The position numbers and the translations under genes are program-made. The notes below the pieces were generated by a model. It was not told the DNA's origin, searched no databases, and saw nothing but the letters and a program-made list of their open reading frames with translations. Shown here one piece after another: positions 20,638 through 33,129 of a stretch of DNA of 64,000 nucleotides; position 1 is the stretch's first letter; every line of letters begins with the position of its first letter. The stretch covers positions 20,214,269 to 20,278,268 of the forward strand of contig CM055076.1 in NCBI GenBank assembly GCA_029204045.2, written 5' to 3'. The stretch is from Tillandsia leiboldiana. Taxonomy: Eukaryota > Streptophyta > Magnoliopsida > Poales > Bromeliaceae.

Positions 20638-23600
20638 TGTAAGAACTTGAATTTTGAAAATAAATAAGTAAATGAAATCGATAAAATTCAAGTTGAATTT
20701 GGATCATAAATGGCTCAGATAGCGATAGTGGCCCTTTTCTGCAGTGTAATTTGCACAATTAATGGGCCAGAAATATCACCTTTCAATCCGAACCTGATCT
20801 CGAAGATCTGAGACCACGAGTGCGACCGTCTCGTCGAACTGAGTGAAAACCATATTGAACTTGTTCAGATCTGACGGTCGGATCTCCCAGAAATCGGCGT
20901 TGAAGCCGGCGGGATCCGCGACTTAAGTCGCGGGTACAAGTGAACAGTAAACCCTATTTTCGAGTCCCCTTCGCGCCAACGTTGGCCAATCTACTATCTG
21001 GACTCCTAATATAGTGGTTCGAGTAGTCAATTCTAGCTATTTTCGATGTTCTGAACGCAATGGCGCAGTCGAAAATTCTGTTTGACGACTCTGGAATCTC
21101 GAAAAGCGCGAAAACTGTATTTTGACCCAGTTATTATGGACCGAGATTTTATCCGAGCAGTTTCGCGAAAATCAGAGATCGCTACCTGATAGGTCTCGTC
21201 GAGCCGGACGTCATGGCACAGTCCATTTTCCGTTTCGGCGACCGAATCGCCTCGAAAAGCGTGAAATAGGGCGAAAAATATGACTTTTGCACATGAAACC
21301 CTAAAGAACTTGCCTCTTTTTGCGTACCGCTTCTGGGAGGAGGAGCTAAGTACAAATGTGAGAAAACTGTGAAGGACTTAACCCTAAATACCATGAGTTA
21401 AGGGTCTAAAGTGAAATTGTGCAAATCCTATATATAACCCACGTCTCGAGCTAGGGTTTCAAGAAACCCTAAACCCCGAGTCTGCCCACAGCCGCAGCTT
21501 CCAAACTACTTCCCCTCTCTGCCGCGTTCCCCGGAACCTCCCCGCGCCGGCCGCCGCCACTCCCTTGCCGGAGAAGAAAGAGAACCAAGGCTTCTCCATT
21601 TCGGTTGCAAGGTGGGAGGCCAACTTCCAGAGACTTTGGGTGGCCCGGGCTGTAACTGTAGAGTCCCTCGTGGAGCCGCAGCCTAACTGAGGTGGACGCA
21701 GCCCCAACCGTCGCCGTACGCCGCCGCGGGAGGAAGCCTCTCCTTCCTTTATTCCGGCGAGGTAGGTCTCTTGGAATTCATTGTTTCAAATTGGCCCTTG
21801 AACCCTTCCAGCTTGCTGCTGACCTCGAGAGGAACCTCTCTGTGAAGTTGGAGCCGGTGCCGTCGTCCCGATCGCCGGCGGGAGCCAACAACGCCGGAAT
21901 TATTATTTCGGGCCGATCGGGAGCGCCGCCACCATCCGGCCATTGAAACTCGGATCAGAGACGATAGATCCCTTCCTCTCGACGTCTGTGGGGTCTCCAC
22001 GAAGTTGGAAGGCGATCAGATCAAGATCGGGATCGTGCGGGTCTGCCCTAGGAACCGATCTTCTTCCCTTTGGCCGATCTCGGCCGCCCGGCGCCGCCGC
22101 TACCTCCCACCGTCGGCCATCGTCACCAGAAGAATCCTGGCACCAAGTGGACCCTTTTGGTTTAAGTTGCACCGGCCCGGAGTCGCCGCGCCGGAAACCG
22201 CCATTAACAGCCCGTGAAGCTCCACCGAGCTTCGCCGGCGCCGCCTTGCCGACGCTCCTCAGCCACCGGAAACCACCCTGGTAAGATTTTGTGGTCTGTA
22301 GGAGTCCTCCCATCGAGTTGCATGGCTTCCTTAACGTCGGATTCTTGAATTACAGAGTTGCACCCGAGGACTCTTTTTCGGGTTGCCTCCGGCCGGCGCC
22401 GCCTCCGGCCGCCGGGGCTCGACCCCACATGGACTAAACTTCTTCTGGGAACCTCCTCTAACCTTTGCTCACCCTTGAAACAGGTCGGAACTTGGTTGCA
22501 CCAAGATCACCCAAAACCGAGCTTGAGCCATTCTTGGGTGTTGCTCCGGCCACTGTTCTGGCCGACCTCCGGCCCCCCCTCAGGTGAGCCCCACTGTCCA
22601 CAGTACATGCTTAACATGATGCTCCATCTAACTTTAGATTTGATCAAGTCTAGGTTGTGTACTAGCATAGTTGCGAATTGGACACAAAAAGGTTTATGGG
22701 CCAACTTTATTCTCGGGATCCGTGGCAGTCCAATTCTGTGAGCACGGCGTTCGTCTCGTCGTAACGAACGCGCTGAAATTTACAGATTTGCTTTTGGACT
22801 CCCGGATTGCAAGAACGAGCTGAAACGGACAATTAATTTGACGATGTTATGCGATTATTATTATTTTATGGACCAATTCGAAAATGTAACCCATTGGCTA
22901 CCCTTAGACAGTATTTACACACTACCTAGCCATCTTGTTAGGGTTCCGAAGGTCCTCGTTGACCAGGAATCAGATATCGATAGATAAATTGGCCGATTTG
23001 ACCCGTTTAAGCTTACCGTTAGTGTAGCATCGTCGGGAAAGGATTTGTGTGAGTCTATTACTGACCAGACCTCATTATTCAGGGCCCAGTTGCTCAGCAC
23101 CAGCCTCCCAGTAGCTGTGCGGGAGTTCGTGGATCTGCCTTCATCCAGGTGGGTTAGCTTCGGTCCGGGCATGATCTATTCGGCCCTCTGGTTGCTTTAG
23201 TCCAGTCGGACACCCTTTTTTTGACCAGCTTGCGAATTATACCGATACGACCTATGATGACTGCATATATATCACATGATCCCCTGATAGAAATTGATTC
23301 TTTTAGACTCATCATATATACCTGCTGATTTTATCTAGATTAGCCTTGATGATTGTATTGACATGCCCTATGATTAGTCCTGATAGATCTTGATCTACGT
23401 GAGACATATCTTACGTACCTGTTTATCAGTTCTTATATTTCTGATAGACCTTGATCTTCATGAGACATACCATATACATATCTGTTCATCAGCTTTTTCA
23501 GTATATAGATCTGCATGATTTGATGGCACTTGTTGATTCCTGTCAGCCGATTTATTGTTGATATTCCGATATGCATGATTGATTGATCCTGATTGTTGGA

Positions 23601-24775
23601 TACTATTCGATATTCCGATATGCATGATTGATAGATACTACTTGATGTTCCGATATGCATGATAGATTCTGATCGACACGATAGATGATTCCCTGTTGGG
23701 ATCTCGGCATGTTGCCGATTACCCGGTCAGTGGACCGAGAGCTTGAGCATTTGCATTATGATCGCCCGCACCGTTGTACTTCACGAACATATCCGAGGTC
23801 GCTCCTCGTGCGCTTTGTTCTTTACCGGTAAAGTGGTTAGCAGTTGCAACCCGTGACCCTCAGTGGAGGGAATGTCAACCAGGTGGTGCCAGGTGGGCAG
23901 TTTTGCCTGAGGTCTTGTGGGACCAATATGGTGGCTTATGATTGGGTACTTGATATTCTTGTGATTGATGCATAGCTTTTATACTTCCATGTTCTAGCAT
24001 GCTTTACTTCAGTTAGACTTGATTACCACCCTGATTGATTCTGATATTCTCTATACTCGTTATATACAGTATTATGATTATGCTTCCTGCCAGTTATTTT
24101 ACGTATCTACTATTTGATTGTTAGTAGACCTGTTATTGATCACTCAGTTGTCTGCTCGATTTTATACAGTTATTGATTTCCAGCATTTACTACTTGCGGT
24201 TTCATTACCCTTGATTACCTGCCTATTCAGTTATCTGTGGATTTTTGTTGATTATCAGTAGATCTTAGTTGTTTTCAGCTTTACCCTATGATTTTTACTA
24301 TCCGCAGATTTTAGTACCCAGTAGGTACGATTAGCTACTTCTCGGCTCGTCGTGCCCACTGGGATACACTCCGGTGTGTCTCACACCCTCGGGTGACTGT
24401 TGCAGGTCTGTCGGGTGGTGAGATGTCGGGACGATCCAGTGAGCCTGTCGCGATAGAGCTGTCCCCCCTGATGACATAGATCGGTGATTGAGATCCCCGA
24501 TTATCTGTAGTTGACTTTCATTTATGTTATTTCAGTTTGATGATAGTATGATGTTTGGATTATCCCTGATGATTAGTACTGTAGCAGTTGAGATATTCCT
24601 TGCTCTCTGATGGATGATTGGATTAGCCTAGCCGTGCATGTATAGGAGAGACCCTATCCTTTCGGATAGGGGATTCCCTATATGTGTGGCGGTCTGTTAC
24701 GCCCGTTTTGCAAACTCTGACTTATTCAAAAAAAAAAAAAAATTCAGACCTGATTTTTAAACTCGGGGCGTGACA
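20638..24775 (+). repeat. E3 5' LTR (4138 bp)
   Basis: TG...CA ends. From left to right it contains an AT-poor start, a TATA box, a GC-rich block (21470-22590) that generates spurious open frames on both strands, a block with GATATTCCGATATGCATGATTGAT-type repeats (copies at about 23560, 23611 and 23646), a structured block with hairpins and the TTTACCGGTAAA palindrome (23702-23832), and a terminal part ending in a poly-A tract and GGGGCGTGACA. It is the same family as the E2 LTR and the solo LTR at 35132. Confidence 0.95.
21429..21437 (+). promoter_or_regulatory. Probable TATA box of E3 5' LTR
   Basis: TATATATAA followed by CCCACG, at a conserved LTR position and upstream of the GC-rich part, fits a pol II promoter start. 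Inferred from motif and position. Confidence 0.5.
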
Positions 24776-24782
24776 GATTAGA

Positions 24783-24794
24783 TGGTATCAGAGC
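24783..24794 (+). other. E3 primer-binding site (tRNA-Met type)
   Basis: TGGTATCAGAGC, seven bases after the 5' LTR end, complements the 3' end of plant initiator tRNA-Met and primes minus-strand DNA synthesis. Confidence 0.9.
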
Positions 24795-26198
24795 AATAGG
24801 TACACGGTATCTAGAAAAAAATTGATTAGGATCTGGTTAGGATGAACCCTAGGATGACTTATGACGTGAGAGCGCGGGGTATTTGTCTAGAGGTTAGGAG
24901 TTCAGGTGTATTTTCACACTTATGAGACGTTCTTCGTAACTTGTCGTTGTGACTACGAGCGGTGTTCGCACGCGCTCTGGGTGTAGTGGTCATAGTGGGT
25001 GCAGTATTAGCTACGATTGTGGCATGAGGCATAGGTTTGATATATCAGTGGAGCCTTAGAGCTCGGATTGTTGCCAGCGGTTAGAGAATCAGCTCACCGC
25101 TTTTGCTGGGATAGTCCAACAGATGGCTCAACATCAGATAGTTGCTGTTGTTGCACTGGCCCCACCACTAGTCCAGGTGCTTGGAGAAGTCATTGATCCT
25201 CCAGTTGTCCTCGCGTCATTGGATATAGTACTCTTGTTGCAGCCGTGGTTATCAAAACTATGTTGTGGCCGCTAATACTGGAGATTCCCTGATTATAGCT
25301 ATAGGGATGCCTATGAGGTTAGCAATTATGTTGCTTTAGACGGAATGACTCTGACGACACTTAACCAATATTAGTCCCTATTGAGTTGTGTCCCAACCCT
25401 GATCAGTGTAAAATAATTTGGGATTCACGATTACTTTGATAGAGATAATGATAGCTTGAGGAATTTGACTTTCATCCTAAAAGAATCCGATTTGTAGTTG
25501 ATTCGCAAATTGTGGGTGAATTGGTTTGGAGTCATGATTGTTCCTGACGATATTTGAGCTATGATTGGCGTCGCTAGTGCTGTGTTAGCAAGTGGTGATG
25601 CGTTTAAGGTAATGGAGAACAATGGAATATGGTTCTAGATTCCTGTGAGTAGCCAGAGTTGCACTCATGACCATGAGATGGTAGAGATAGTGGATATAGG
25701 TTTATAGTATCGGCATAGAGATTTGTGTCATGAGGTATGAGTTATACCTTTTGTTGACTCCGGTGGGAGTCGTGTCCCCAACTTGATGTTGGCGACAGAT
25801 CTATGGTATTTCACTTTTCTTTTGATAAGCACGTTGGCTGCAGACAACGTACTGTCGAAAGAGCTGAGGAAATACCCCACCCTGAAAAGGGGAATATCAT
25901 GATTGGGTCTATGTGTCTGCTTACTTAAGTTTTAGTCTCCAGGGTTGTCTTTGGACAGCGATGTTATAGTCGCAATATTAATATTCCAGACCATAAATAG
26001 GGTACATCGACCCTCTATATCGCATACCCTGTGTGGTATCTGTATGAACCAGAATTTTTAGCAGATTAGATGAAATCGAATTGTGAACCACGAGAAGCGT
26101 GAAGCCACGTGGGAACATGAATCAACCATGATGGAGCATTTTCCCTAGTTATTTGATTCTTAAGTTGTGTTAAGTTTCAGGGACGAAACTTCCTTTTT

Positions 26199-26209
26199 GG
26201 TGGGAGAGA
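26199..26209 (+). other. E3 polypurine tract
   Basis: GGTGGGAGAGA directly before the 3' LTR start, the plus-strand primer site. Confidence 0.85.
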
Positions 26210-29200
26210 TGTAAGAACTTGAATTTTGAAAATAAATAAGTAAATGAAATCGATAAAAGTCAAGTTGAATTTGGATCATAAATGGCTCAGATAGCGATAG
26301 TGGCCCTTTTCTGCAGTGTAATTTGCACAATTAATGGGCCAGAAATATCACCTTTCAATCCGAACCTGATCTCGAAGATCCGAGACCACGAGTGCGACCG
26401 TCTCGTCGAACTGAGTGAAAACCATATTGAACTTGTTCAGATCTGACGGTCGGATCTCCCAGAAATCGGCGTTGAAGCCGGCGGGACCCGCGACTTAAGT
26501 CGCGGGTACAAGTGAACAGTAAACCCTATTTTCGAGTCCCCTTCGCGCCAACGTTGGCCAATCTACTATCTGGACTCCTAATATAGTGGTTCGAGTAGTC
26601 AATTCCAGCTATTTTCGATGTTCTGAACGCAATGGCGCAGTCAAAAATTCTGTTTGACGACTCTGGAATCTCGAAAAGCGCGAAAACTGTATTTTGACAC
26701 AGTTATTATGGACCGAGATTTTATCCGGGCAGTTTCGCGAAAATCAGAGATCGCTACCTGATTGGTCTCGTCGAGCCGGACGTCATGGCACAGTCCATTT
26801 TCCGTTTCGGCGACCGAATCGCCTCGAAAAGCGTGAAATAGGGCGAAAAATATGACTTTTGCACATGAAACCCTAAAGAACTTGCCTCTTTTTGCGTACC
26901 GCTTCTGGGAGGAGGAGCTAAGTGCAAATGTGAGAAAACTGTGAAGGACTTAACCCTAAATACCATGAGTTAAGGGTCTAAAGTGAAATTGTGCAAATCC
27001 TATATATAACCCACGTCTCGAGCTAGGGTTTCAAGAAACCCTAAACCCCGAGTCTGCCCACAGCCGCAGCTTCCAAACTACTTCCCCTCTCTGCCGCGTT
27101 CCCCGGAACCTCCCCGCGTCGGCCGCCGCCACTCCCTTGCCGGAGAAGAAAGAGAACCAAGGCTTCTCCATTTCGGTTGCAAGGTGGGAGGCCAACTTCC
27201 AGAGACTTTGGGTGGCCCGGGCTGTAACTGTAGAGTCCCTCGTGGAGCCGCAGCCTAACTGAGGTGGACGCAGCCCCAACCGTCGCCGTACGCCGCCGCG
27301 GGAGGAAGCCTCTCCTTCCTTTATTCCGGCGAGGTAGGTCTCTTGGAATTCATTGTTTCAAATTGGCCCTTGAACCCTTCCAGCTTGCTGCTGACCTCGA
27401 GAGGAACCTCTCTGTGAAGTTGGAGCCGGTGCCGTCGTCCCGATCGCCGGCGGGAGCCAACAACGCCGGAATTATTATTTCGGGCCGATCGGGAGCGCCG
27501 CCACCATCCGGCCATTGAAACTCGGATCAGAGACGATAGATCCCTTCCTCTCGACGTCTGTGGGGTCTCCACGAAGTTGGAAGGCGATCAGATCAAGATC
27601 GGGATCGCGCGGGTCTGCCCTAGGAACCGATCTTCTTCCCTTTGGCCGATCTCGGCCGCCCGGCGCCGCCGCTACCTCCCACCGTCGGCCATCGTCACCA
27701 GAAGCATCCTGGCACCAAGTGGACCCTTTTGGTTTAAGTTGCACCGGCCCGGAGTCGCCGCGCCGGAAACCGCCATTAACAGCCCGTGAAGCTCCACCGA
27801 GCTTCGCCGGCGCCGCCTTGCCGACGCTCCTCAGCCACCGGAAACCACCCTGGTAAGATTTTGTGGTCTGTAGGAGTCCTCCCATCGAGTTGCATGGCTT
27901 CCTTAACGTCGGATTCTTGAATTACAGAGTTGCACCCGAGGACTCTTTTTCGGGTTGCCTCCGGCCGGCGCCGCCTCCGGCCGCCGGGGCTCGACCCCAC
28001 ATGGACTAAACTTCTTCTGGGAACCTCCTCTAACCTTTGCTCACCCTTGAAACAGGTCGGAACTTGGTTGCACCAAGATCACCCAAAACCGAGCTTGAGC
28101 CATTCTTGGGTGTTGCTCCGGCCACTGTTCCGGCCGACCTCCGGCCCCCCCTCAGGTGAGCCCCACTGTCCACAGTACATGCTTAACATGATGCTCCATC
28201 TAACTTTAGATTTGATCAAGTCTAGGTTGTGTACTAGCATAGTTGCGAATTGGACACAAAAAGGTTTATGGGCCAACTTTATTCTCGGGATCCGTGGCAG
28301 TCCAATTCTGTGAGCACGGCGTTCGTCTCGTCGTAACGAACGCGCTGAAATTTACAGATTTGCTTTTGGACTCCCGGATTGCAAGAACGAGCTGAAACGG
28401 ACAATTAATTTGACGATGTTATGCGATTATTATTATTTTATGGACCAATTCGAAAATGTAACCCATTGGCTACCCTTAGACAGTATTTACACACTACCTA
28501 GCCATCTTGTTAGGGTTCCGAAGGTCCTCGTTGACCAGGAATCAGATATCGATCGATAAATTGGCCGATTTGACCCGTTTAAGCTTACCGTTAGTGTAGC
28601 ATCGTCGGGAAAGGATTTGTGTGAGTCTATTACTGACCAGATCTCATTATTCAGGGCCCAGTTGCTCAGCACCAGCCTCCCAGTAGCTGTGCGGGAGTTC
28701 GTGGATCTGCCTTCATCCAGGTGGGTTAGCTTCGGTCCGGGCATGATCTATTCGGCCCTCTGGTTGCTTTAGTCCAGTCGGACACCCTTTTTTTGACCAG
28801 CTTGCGAATTATACCGATACGACCTATGATGACTGCATATATATCACATGATCCCCTGATAGAAATTGATTCTTTTAGACTCATCATATATACCTGCTGA
28901 TTTTATCTAGATTAGCCTTGATGATTGTATTGACATGCCCTATGATTAGTCCTGATAGATCTTGATCTACGTGAGACATATCTTACGTACCTGTTTATCA
29001 GTTCTTATATTTCTGATAGACCTTGATCTTCATGAGACATACCATATACATATCTGTTCATCAGCTTTTTCAGTATATAGATCTGTATGATTTGATGGCA
29101 CTTGTTGATTCCTGTCAGCCGATTTATTGTTGATATTCCGATATGCATGATTGATTGATCCTGATTGTTGGATACTATTCGATATTCCGATATGCATGAT

Positions 29201-30348
29201 TGATAGATACTACTTGATGTTCCGATATGCATGATAGATTCTGATCGACACGATAGATGATTCCCTGTTGGGATCTCGGCATGTTGCCGATTACCCGGTC
29301 AGTGGACCGAGAGCTTGAGCATTTGCATTATGATCGCCCGCACCGTTGTACTTCACGAACATATCCGAGGTCGCTCCTCGTGCGCTTTGTTCTTTACCGG
29401 TAAAGTGGTTAGCAGTTGCAACCCGTGACCCTCAGTGGAGGGAATGTCAACCAGGTGGTGCCAGGTGGGCAGTTTTGCCTGAGGTCTTGTGGGACCAATA
29501 TGGTGGCTTATGATTGGGTACTTGATATTCTTGTGATTGATGCATAGCTTTTATACTTCCATGTTCTAGCATGCTTTACTTCAGTTAGACTTGATTACCA
29601 CCCTGATTGATTCTGATATTCTCTATACTCGTTATATACAGTATTATGATTATGCTTCCTGCCAGTTGTTTTACGTATCTACTATTTGATTGTTAGTAGA
29701 CCTGTTATTGATCACTCAGTTGTCTGCTCGATTTTATACAGTTATTGATTTCCAGCATTTACTACTTGCGGTTTCATTACCCTTGATTACCTGCCTATTC
29801 AGTTATCTGTGGATTTTTGTTGATTATCAGTAGATCTTAGTTGTTTTCAGCTTTACCCTATGATTTTTACTATCCGCAGATTTTAGTACCCAGTAGGTAC
29901 GATTAGCTACTTCTCGGCTCGTCGTGCCCACTGGGATACACTCCGGTGTGTCTCACACCCTCGGGTGACTGTTGCAGGTCTGTCGGGTGGTGAGATGTCG
30001 GGACGATCCAGTGAGCCTGTCGCGATAGAGCTGTCCCCCCCTGATGACATAGATCGGTGATTGAGATCCCCGATTATCTGTAGTTGACTTTCATTTATGT
30101 TATTTCAGTTTGATGATAGTATGATGTTTGGATTATCCCTGATGATTAGTACTGTAGCAGTTGAGATATTCCTTGCTCTCTGATGGATGATTGGATTAGC
30201 CTAGCCGTGCATGTATAAGAGAGACCCTATCCTTTCGGATAGGGGATTCCCTATATGTATGGCGGTCTGTTACGCCCGTTTTGCAAACTCTGCCTTATTC
30301 AAAAAAAAAAAAATTTTCAGACCTGATTTTTAAACTCGGGGCGTGACA
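26210..30348 (+). repeat. E3 3' LTR (4139 bp)
   Basis: Near-identical to the 5' LTR. Differences seen by eye are single-base changes such as GATCTGAG/GATCCGAG, GGGATCC/GGGACCC and AGTACAAATG/AGTGCAAATG, plus small indels in a C run near 30037 and the terminal A run. The matching TATA box is at 27001-27009 and the palindrome at 29393-29404. Confidence 0.95.
27001..27009 (+). promoter_or_regulatory. Probable TATA box of E3 3' LTR
   Basis: Identical TATATATAA at the position equivalent to 21429. It could drive readthrough into the region right of the element. Confidence 0.4.
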
Positions 30349-30353
30349 CTTCT
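30349..30353 (+). other. E3 right target-site duplication CTTCT
   Basis: Matches 20633-20637. Confidence 0.9.
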
Positions 30354-30880
30354 TTACAAGTTTCATAAAAAATTTTAATTTCATTTGGTGTTGGATGCAC
30401 AAAAACAAACTCAAAACTGAACGAAAATTTTTGTTTTGTGTACATTCTCCTATTTTTCTTGGTGCAGGATCGAAATTATTCCAGATAATTTAGTGGTTGA
30501 ATATTCCTGCACAAGTAGCAAATCTCATAGCCCGGTGAACTTGTTTTGTTTCGTTTATTATCTGACAAAGTTGTTTCAAACCTCTTTTTTTCCCGTCAGC
30601 AGCATAACTATTACCCTGATTAAGCTTGTGAGCTTAATTTCAGTGGTACAAATTATACTTTAAATTTCGTTATAGATTTTATGTTTTTTAATAAAAGTTG
30701 TATCAATTTGGGAGTAAATTTAATAGGTGTTCCGTCAATAATACTCGGCCCGACTCATTGTAAATGGAAAAATGAGGGCAACGATGCAGTAGGCATGAAC
30801 TTGCAACCAGATTCTGCACTTGTTTACTTCTTTGCAAGTTTCATAAAAATCTCTAATTTCATTTGGTGTGAGACCTCAGC
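30354..30880 (+). repeat. Continuation and second copy of an NLR1 3' segment
   Basis: 30354-30435 continues the sequence interrupted by E3. From about 30436 a second copy of the segment starting near 20346 begins (GTACATTCTCCTATTTTTCT), running through CAATTTGGGAGTAAATTTAA and GAACTTGCAACCAGATTCT. This second copy holds an uninterrupted version of the E3 target site near 30825-30850. A more diverged third copy lies at about 19930-20060. Confidence 0.8.
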
Positions 30881-31029
30881 TATAGGCCATTGTGAAACAG
30901 GCCCTTTTTTTTTATAATTTGAGTTATTTTAGTTAAAGTGAAAATTTTCTTAAGTTTAATGGCTCTATTAGCTACCGGTTGTCTTAGTTTTATTTGATTA
31001 AAACCATTAAATGGATGGATTTCTACGTG

Positions 31030-31086
<57 letters not shown>
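31030..31086. repeat. (GT)n(TA)n microsatellite
   Basis: A short GT run followed by about 25 TA units. Confidence 0.95.
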
Positions 31087-31088
<2 letters not shown>

Positions 31089-31302
31089 CCGGTTATTATG
31101 CTTGTACAAGCAATTGGTGCTGGTAAGTTTTCTACCGTTAAATCTAATTTTTTGATTAATTCTATCCCTTAGATCATACTATTTTATCAACCATCCACTA
31201 AACCCAAGGAGTCCACCATCATCCTAACCGCGCATTCCTACATCCAATGATAAAAAACTCACAAGTATAAATAACTTTATACTTTTGCAAGCATAGGAGT
31301 TC

Positions 31303-31304
<2 letters not shown>

Positions 31305-31385
<81 letters not shown>
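31305..31385. repeat. (TA)n microsatellite
   Basis: About 40 uninterrupted AT/TA units. Confidence 0.97.
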
Positions 31386-31389
<4 letters not shown>

Positions 31390-31699
31390 TATATTAGTGT
31401 CATTAATGTAGCTTAATTTTTCTGGTTTTTTGTTTTCACTGCTTAATTAATCTTCCCTAGAAGACCAATTAGCAAGCTAAAGAATGCTTTAGAGTGTCAC
31501 AAATAAATGTGTGTAAACATAAGCGGTGGGACTAATTTGATTTCTTAGTAGAGAAGGATGATTACATTACTTATTTTGAAGATCAAGATTTCGAGAAATT
31601 TGTTTAATTAATTAGCAAAGTGCACTAAGGTTAAAGAGCAGTAATCTCTGTGTTCTGTTACGGCAAGATAGCAGGATATCACTTCAGCTGTACTCTGGC

Positions 31700-32113
31700 T
31701 GCGTTTGGTTCGGGTATAAGAAAAATTTAGTTATACCGGAGATAGGTATAAGTTATGATATTAGCAGGAACTAATGTTAATTTATGTTTGGGTAGGTATA
31801 AGAGTTATACCGGGTATAAAGAAAATTGTGTTTGGTAAATTAAAGAGTAATAAAACAAATAGAGAGAATTAAATTTTTATAAAATAATGGAATAAATTTT
31901 AAATTTTATAAATTTAAATAACTTATAATTTAAAATAAAATTAATTAATTTTTTTTTTTAAAAAAAAAACTGCAGGTGGAACAACTCACCTGCTGCTTGG
32001 AAGAGTTATTTCTCTCTAATCCCGGAATTATATGGAACAGTTATTTCAAGCAGCTTTTTGTTGTTTGGGTACAAAGGGGATATCCCTCTTATTCCCCCTA
32101 GTTCTTAGACCCA
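31700..32113. mobile_element. MITE-like element with TTTGGTT-type ends
   Basis: The left part GCTGCGTTTGGTTCGGGTATAAG and the right part TTTGGGTACAAAGGGGATATCCCTCTTATTCCCC resemble the loose inverted ends of many plant non-autonomous DNA elements. The right phrase GGATATCCCTCTTA recurs at 62787 in another likely element. Boundaries are approximate, and no coding capacity or clear target duplication was identified. Confidence 0.4.
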
Positions 32114-32324
32114 AAAAGGTTCATAATTTTGATGATGTGGTGGATGATTGTTTTGGCCAAAATACATGTCAAATTCTTCTTATATATAAGACATTATTCT
32201 CCCTACAATCAAGTTGTTTTTCATGCTCAGTTCAGTTTTTAATTTGTATAAGTTCGGTTTTGTTTCAGATTTTTCAAACACTGCATTACAGTGTTCCTTT
32301 GCTCTCTATATTTAGTACCTAAGT

Positions 32325-32775
32325 GTCATGGACACTGACTCGGTGAATCAACAACTTTCAAAAAATTAAAATACGGACACGACATAAATACAGGTAAAAA
32401 ATTATAATATAATTAATTTAATAATATATATTTATTATATATAAAATATAATTTTTGATAAATTATTATTATTTTTCTCATATGAATAAAATTTATAAAA
32501 ATTTTTATTGATAGTTCATGTATTTTAAGATTTTTTTTTTTTTTTTTACTATATATAATTTATTTATATTGTTCAAAAAAAAATTTGTATGTATTTATCA
32601 AGAAGCTAAAATAGTTATCATCTTACATTATATATAAATAAAAAAATAAAATAAAAAATTATATATATTTTTTTAATTGTATGCGCTATGCATTGACATT
32701 GAATGCGCGTCCAAGAAGTATCCATATCGGGCACGAGTCCGACACAGACATGAAAGCTTTGTAGAAGTGTTCGTA
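32325..32775. repeat. AT-rich repeat with GACAC-type ends
   Basis: The left end GTGTCATGGACACTGACTCGG and the right end CGGGCACGAGTCCGACACAGACATG are partly inverted copies of a CGGACACGAGTCCGACAC-like phrase around a very AT-rich core. This resembles a degraded foldback element. Boundaries are approximate. Confidence 0.35.
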
Positions 32776-33129
32776 ATATATTGCTGAGTACACTCCAGTG
32801 AACAACTCCTTATTTTTCTAATTTTTTTTCTAATTTATGTGAAAACTTTGTTAAGTTTAATGGTTCTATTAGCTGTTGGTTGATTCAGTTTTATTTGCTA
32901 ACAGCTGATTAAAACCATTAAAGTTTTTTTTAGCTATAATTTAATGTTTCAATAAAATTATATTTAGTAGTTTTATTTGTAACAAAACACCACACATTAT
33001 GTGCAATTAATGAGAAATAATTGCCTAAACTCAGTGTACACATACTTTGTATGCAACTCACCTGTATACGATCCCATGAGTTTGATCTAAAATATCTAAA
33101 GAGTTGGAAATATTATGAATTTTGACAAG

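Larger units (their letters stand above)
24776..26209 (+). mobile_element. E3 internal domain, non-coding
   Basis: Only 1434 bp between the LTRs. Short gypsy-like phrases suggest a heavily deleted ancestor: an invented-looking gag/protease remnant cannot be confirmed, but at 26083-26148 the frame VNHEKREATWEHESTMMEHF followed by a stop is a clear chromovirus C-terminal tail, matching E2. The GACGAAACTTCC phrase and the purine tract follow. No frame could make integrase or reverse transcriptase. Confidence 0.85.
20638..30348 (+). mobile_element. E3: complete non-autonomous LTR retrotransposon with giant LTRs
   Basis: This 9.7-kb element is complete. Direct LTRs (20638-24775 and 26210-30348) begin TGTAAGAACTTG and end GGGGCGTGACA. 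CTTCT flanks both sides (20633-20637 and 30349-30353). A tRNA-Met-type primer site follows the 5' LTR and a purine tract precedes the 3' LTR. The internal part is only 1434 bp and encodes no intact protein, just a worn gypsy tail at 26083-26148. LTRs make up about 85 percent of the element. Enzymes must have come from another gypsy element. The two LTRs differ at only about two dozen positions by eye, so insertion was recent. Confidence 0.95.

Noticed and set aside
21459..22741. Several open frames of 65-136 residues on both strands in the E3 LTRs (also 27031-28313)
   Set aside because: They sit in GC-rich LTR sequence, overlap on opposite strands, and match no protein family I recognise.
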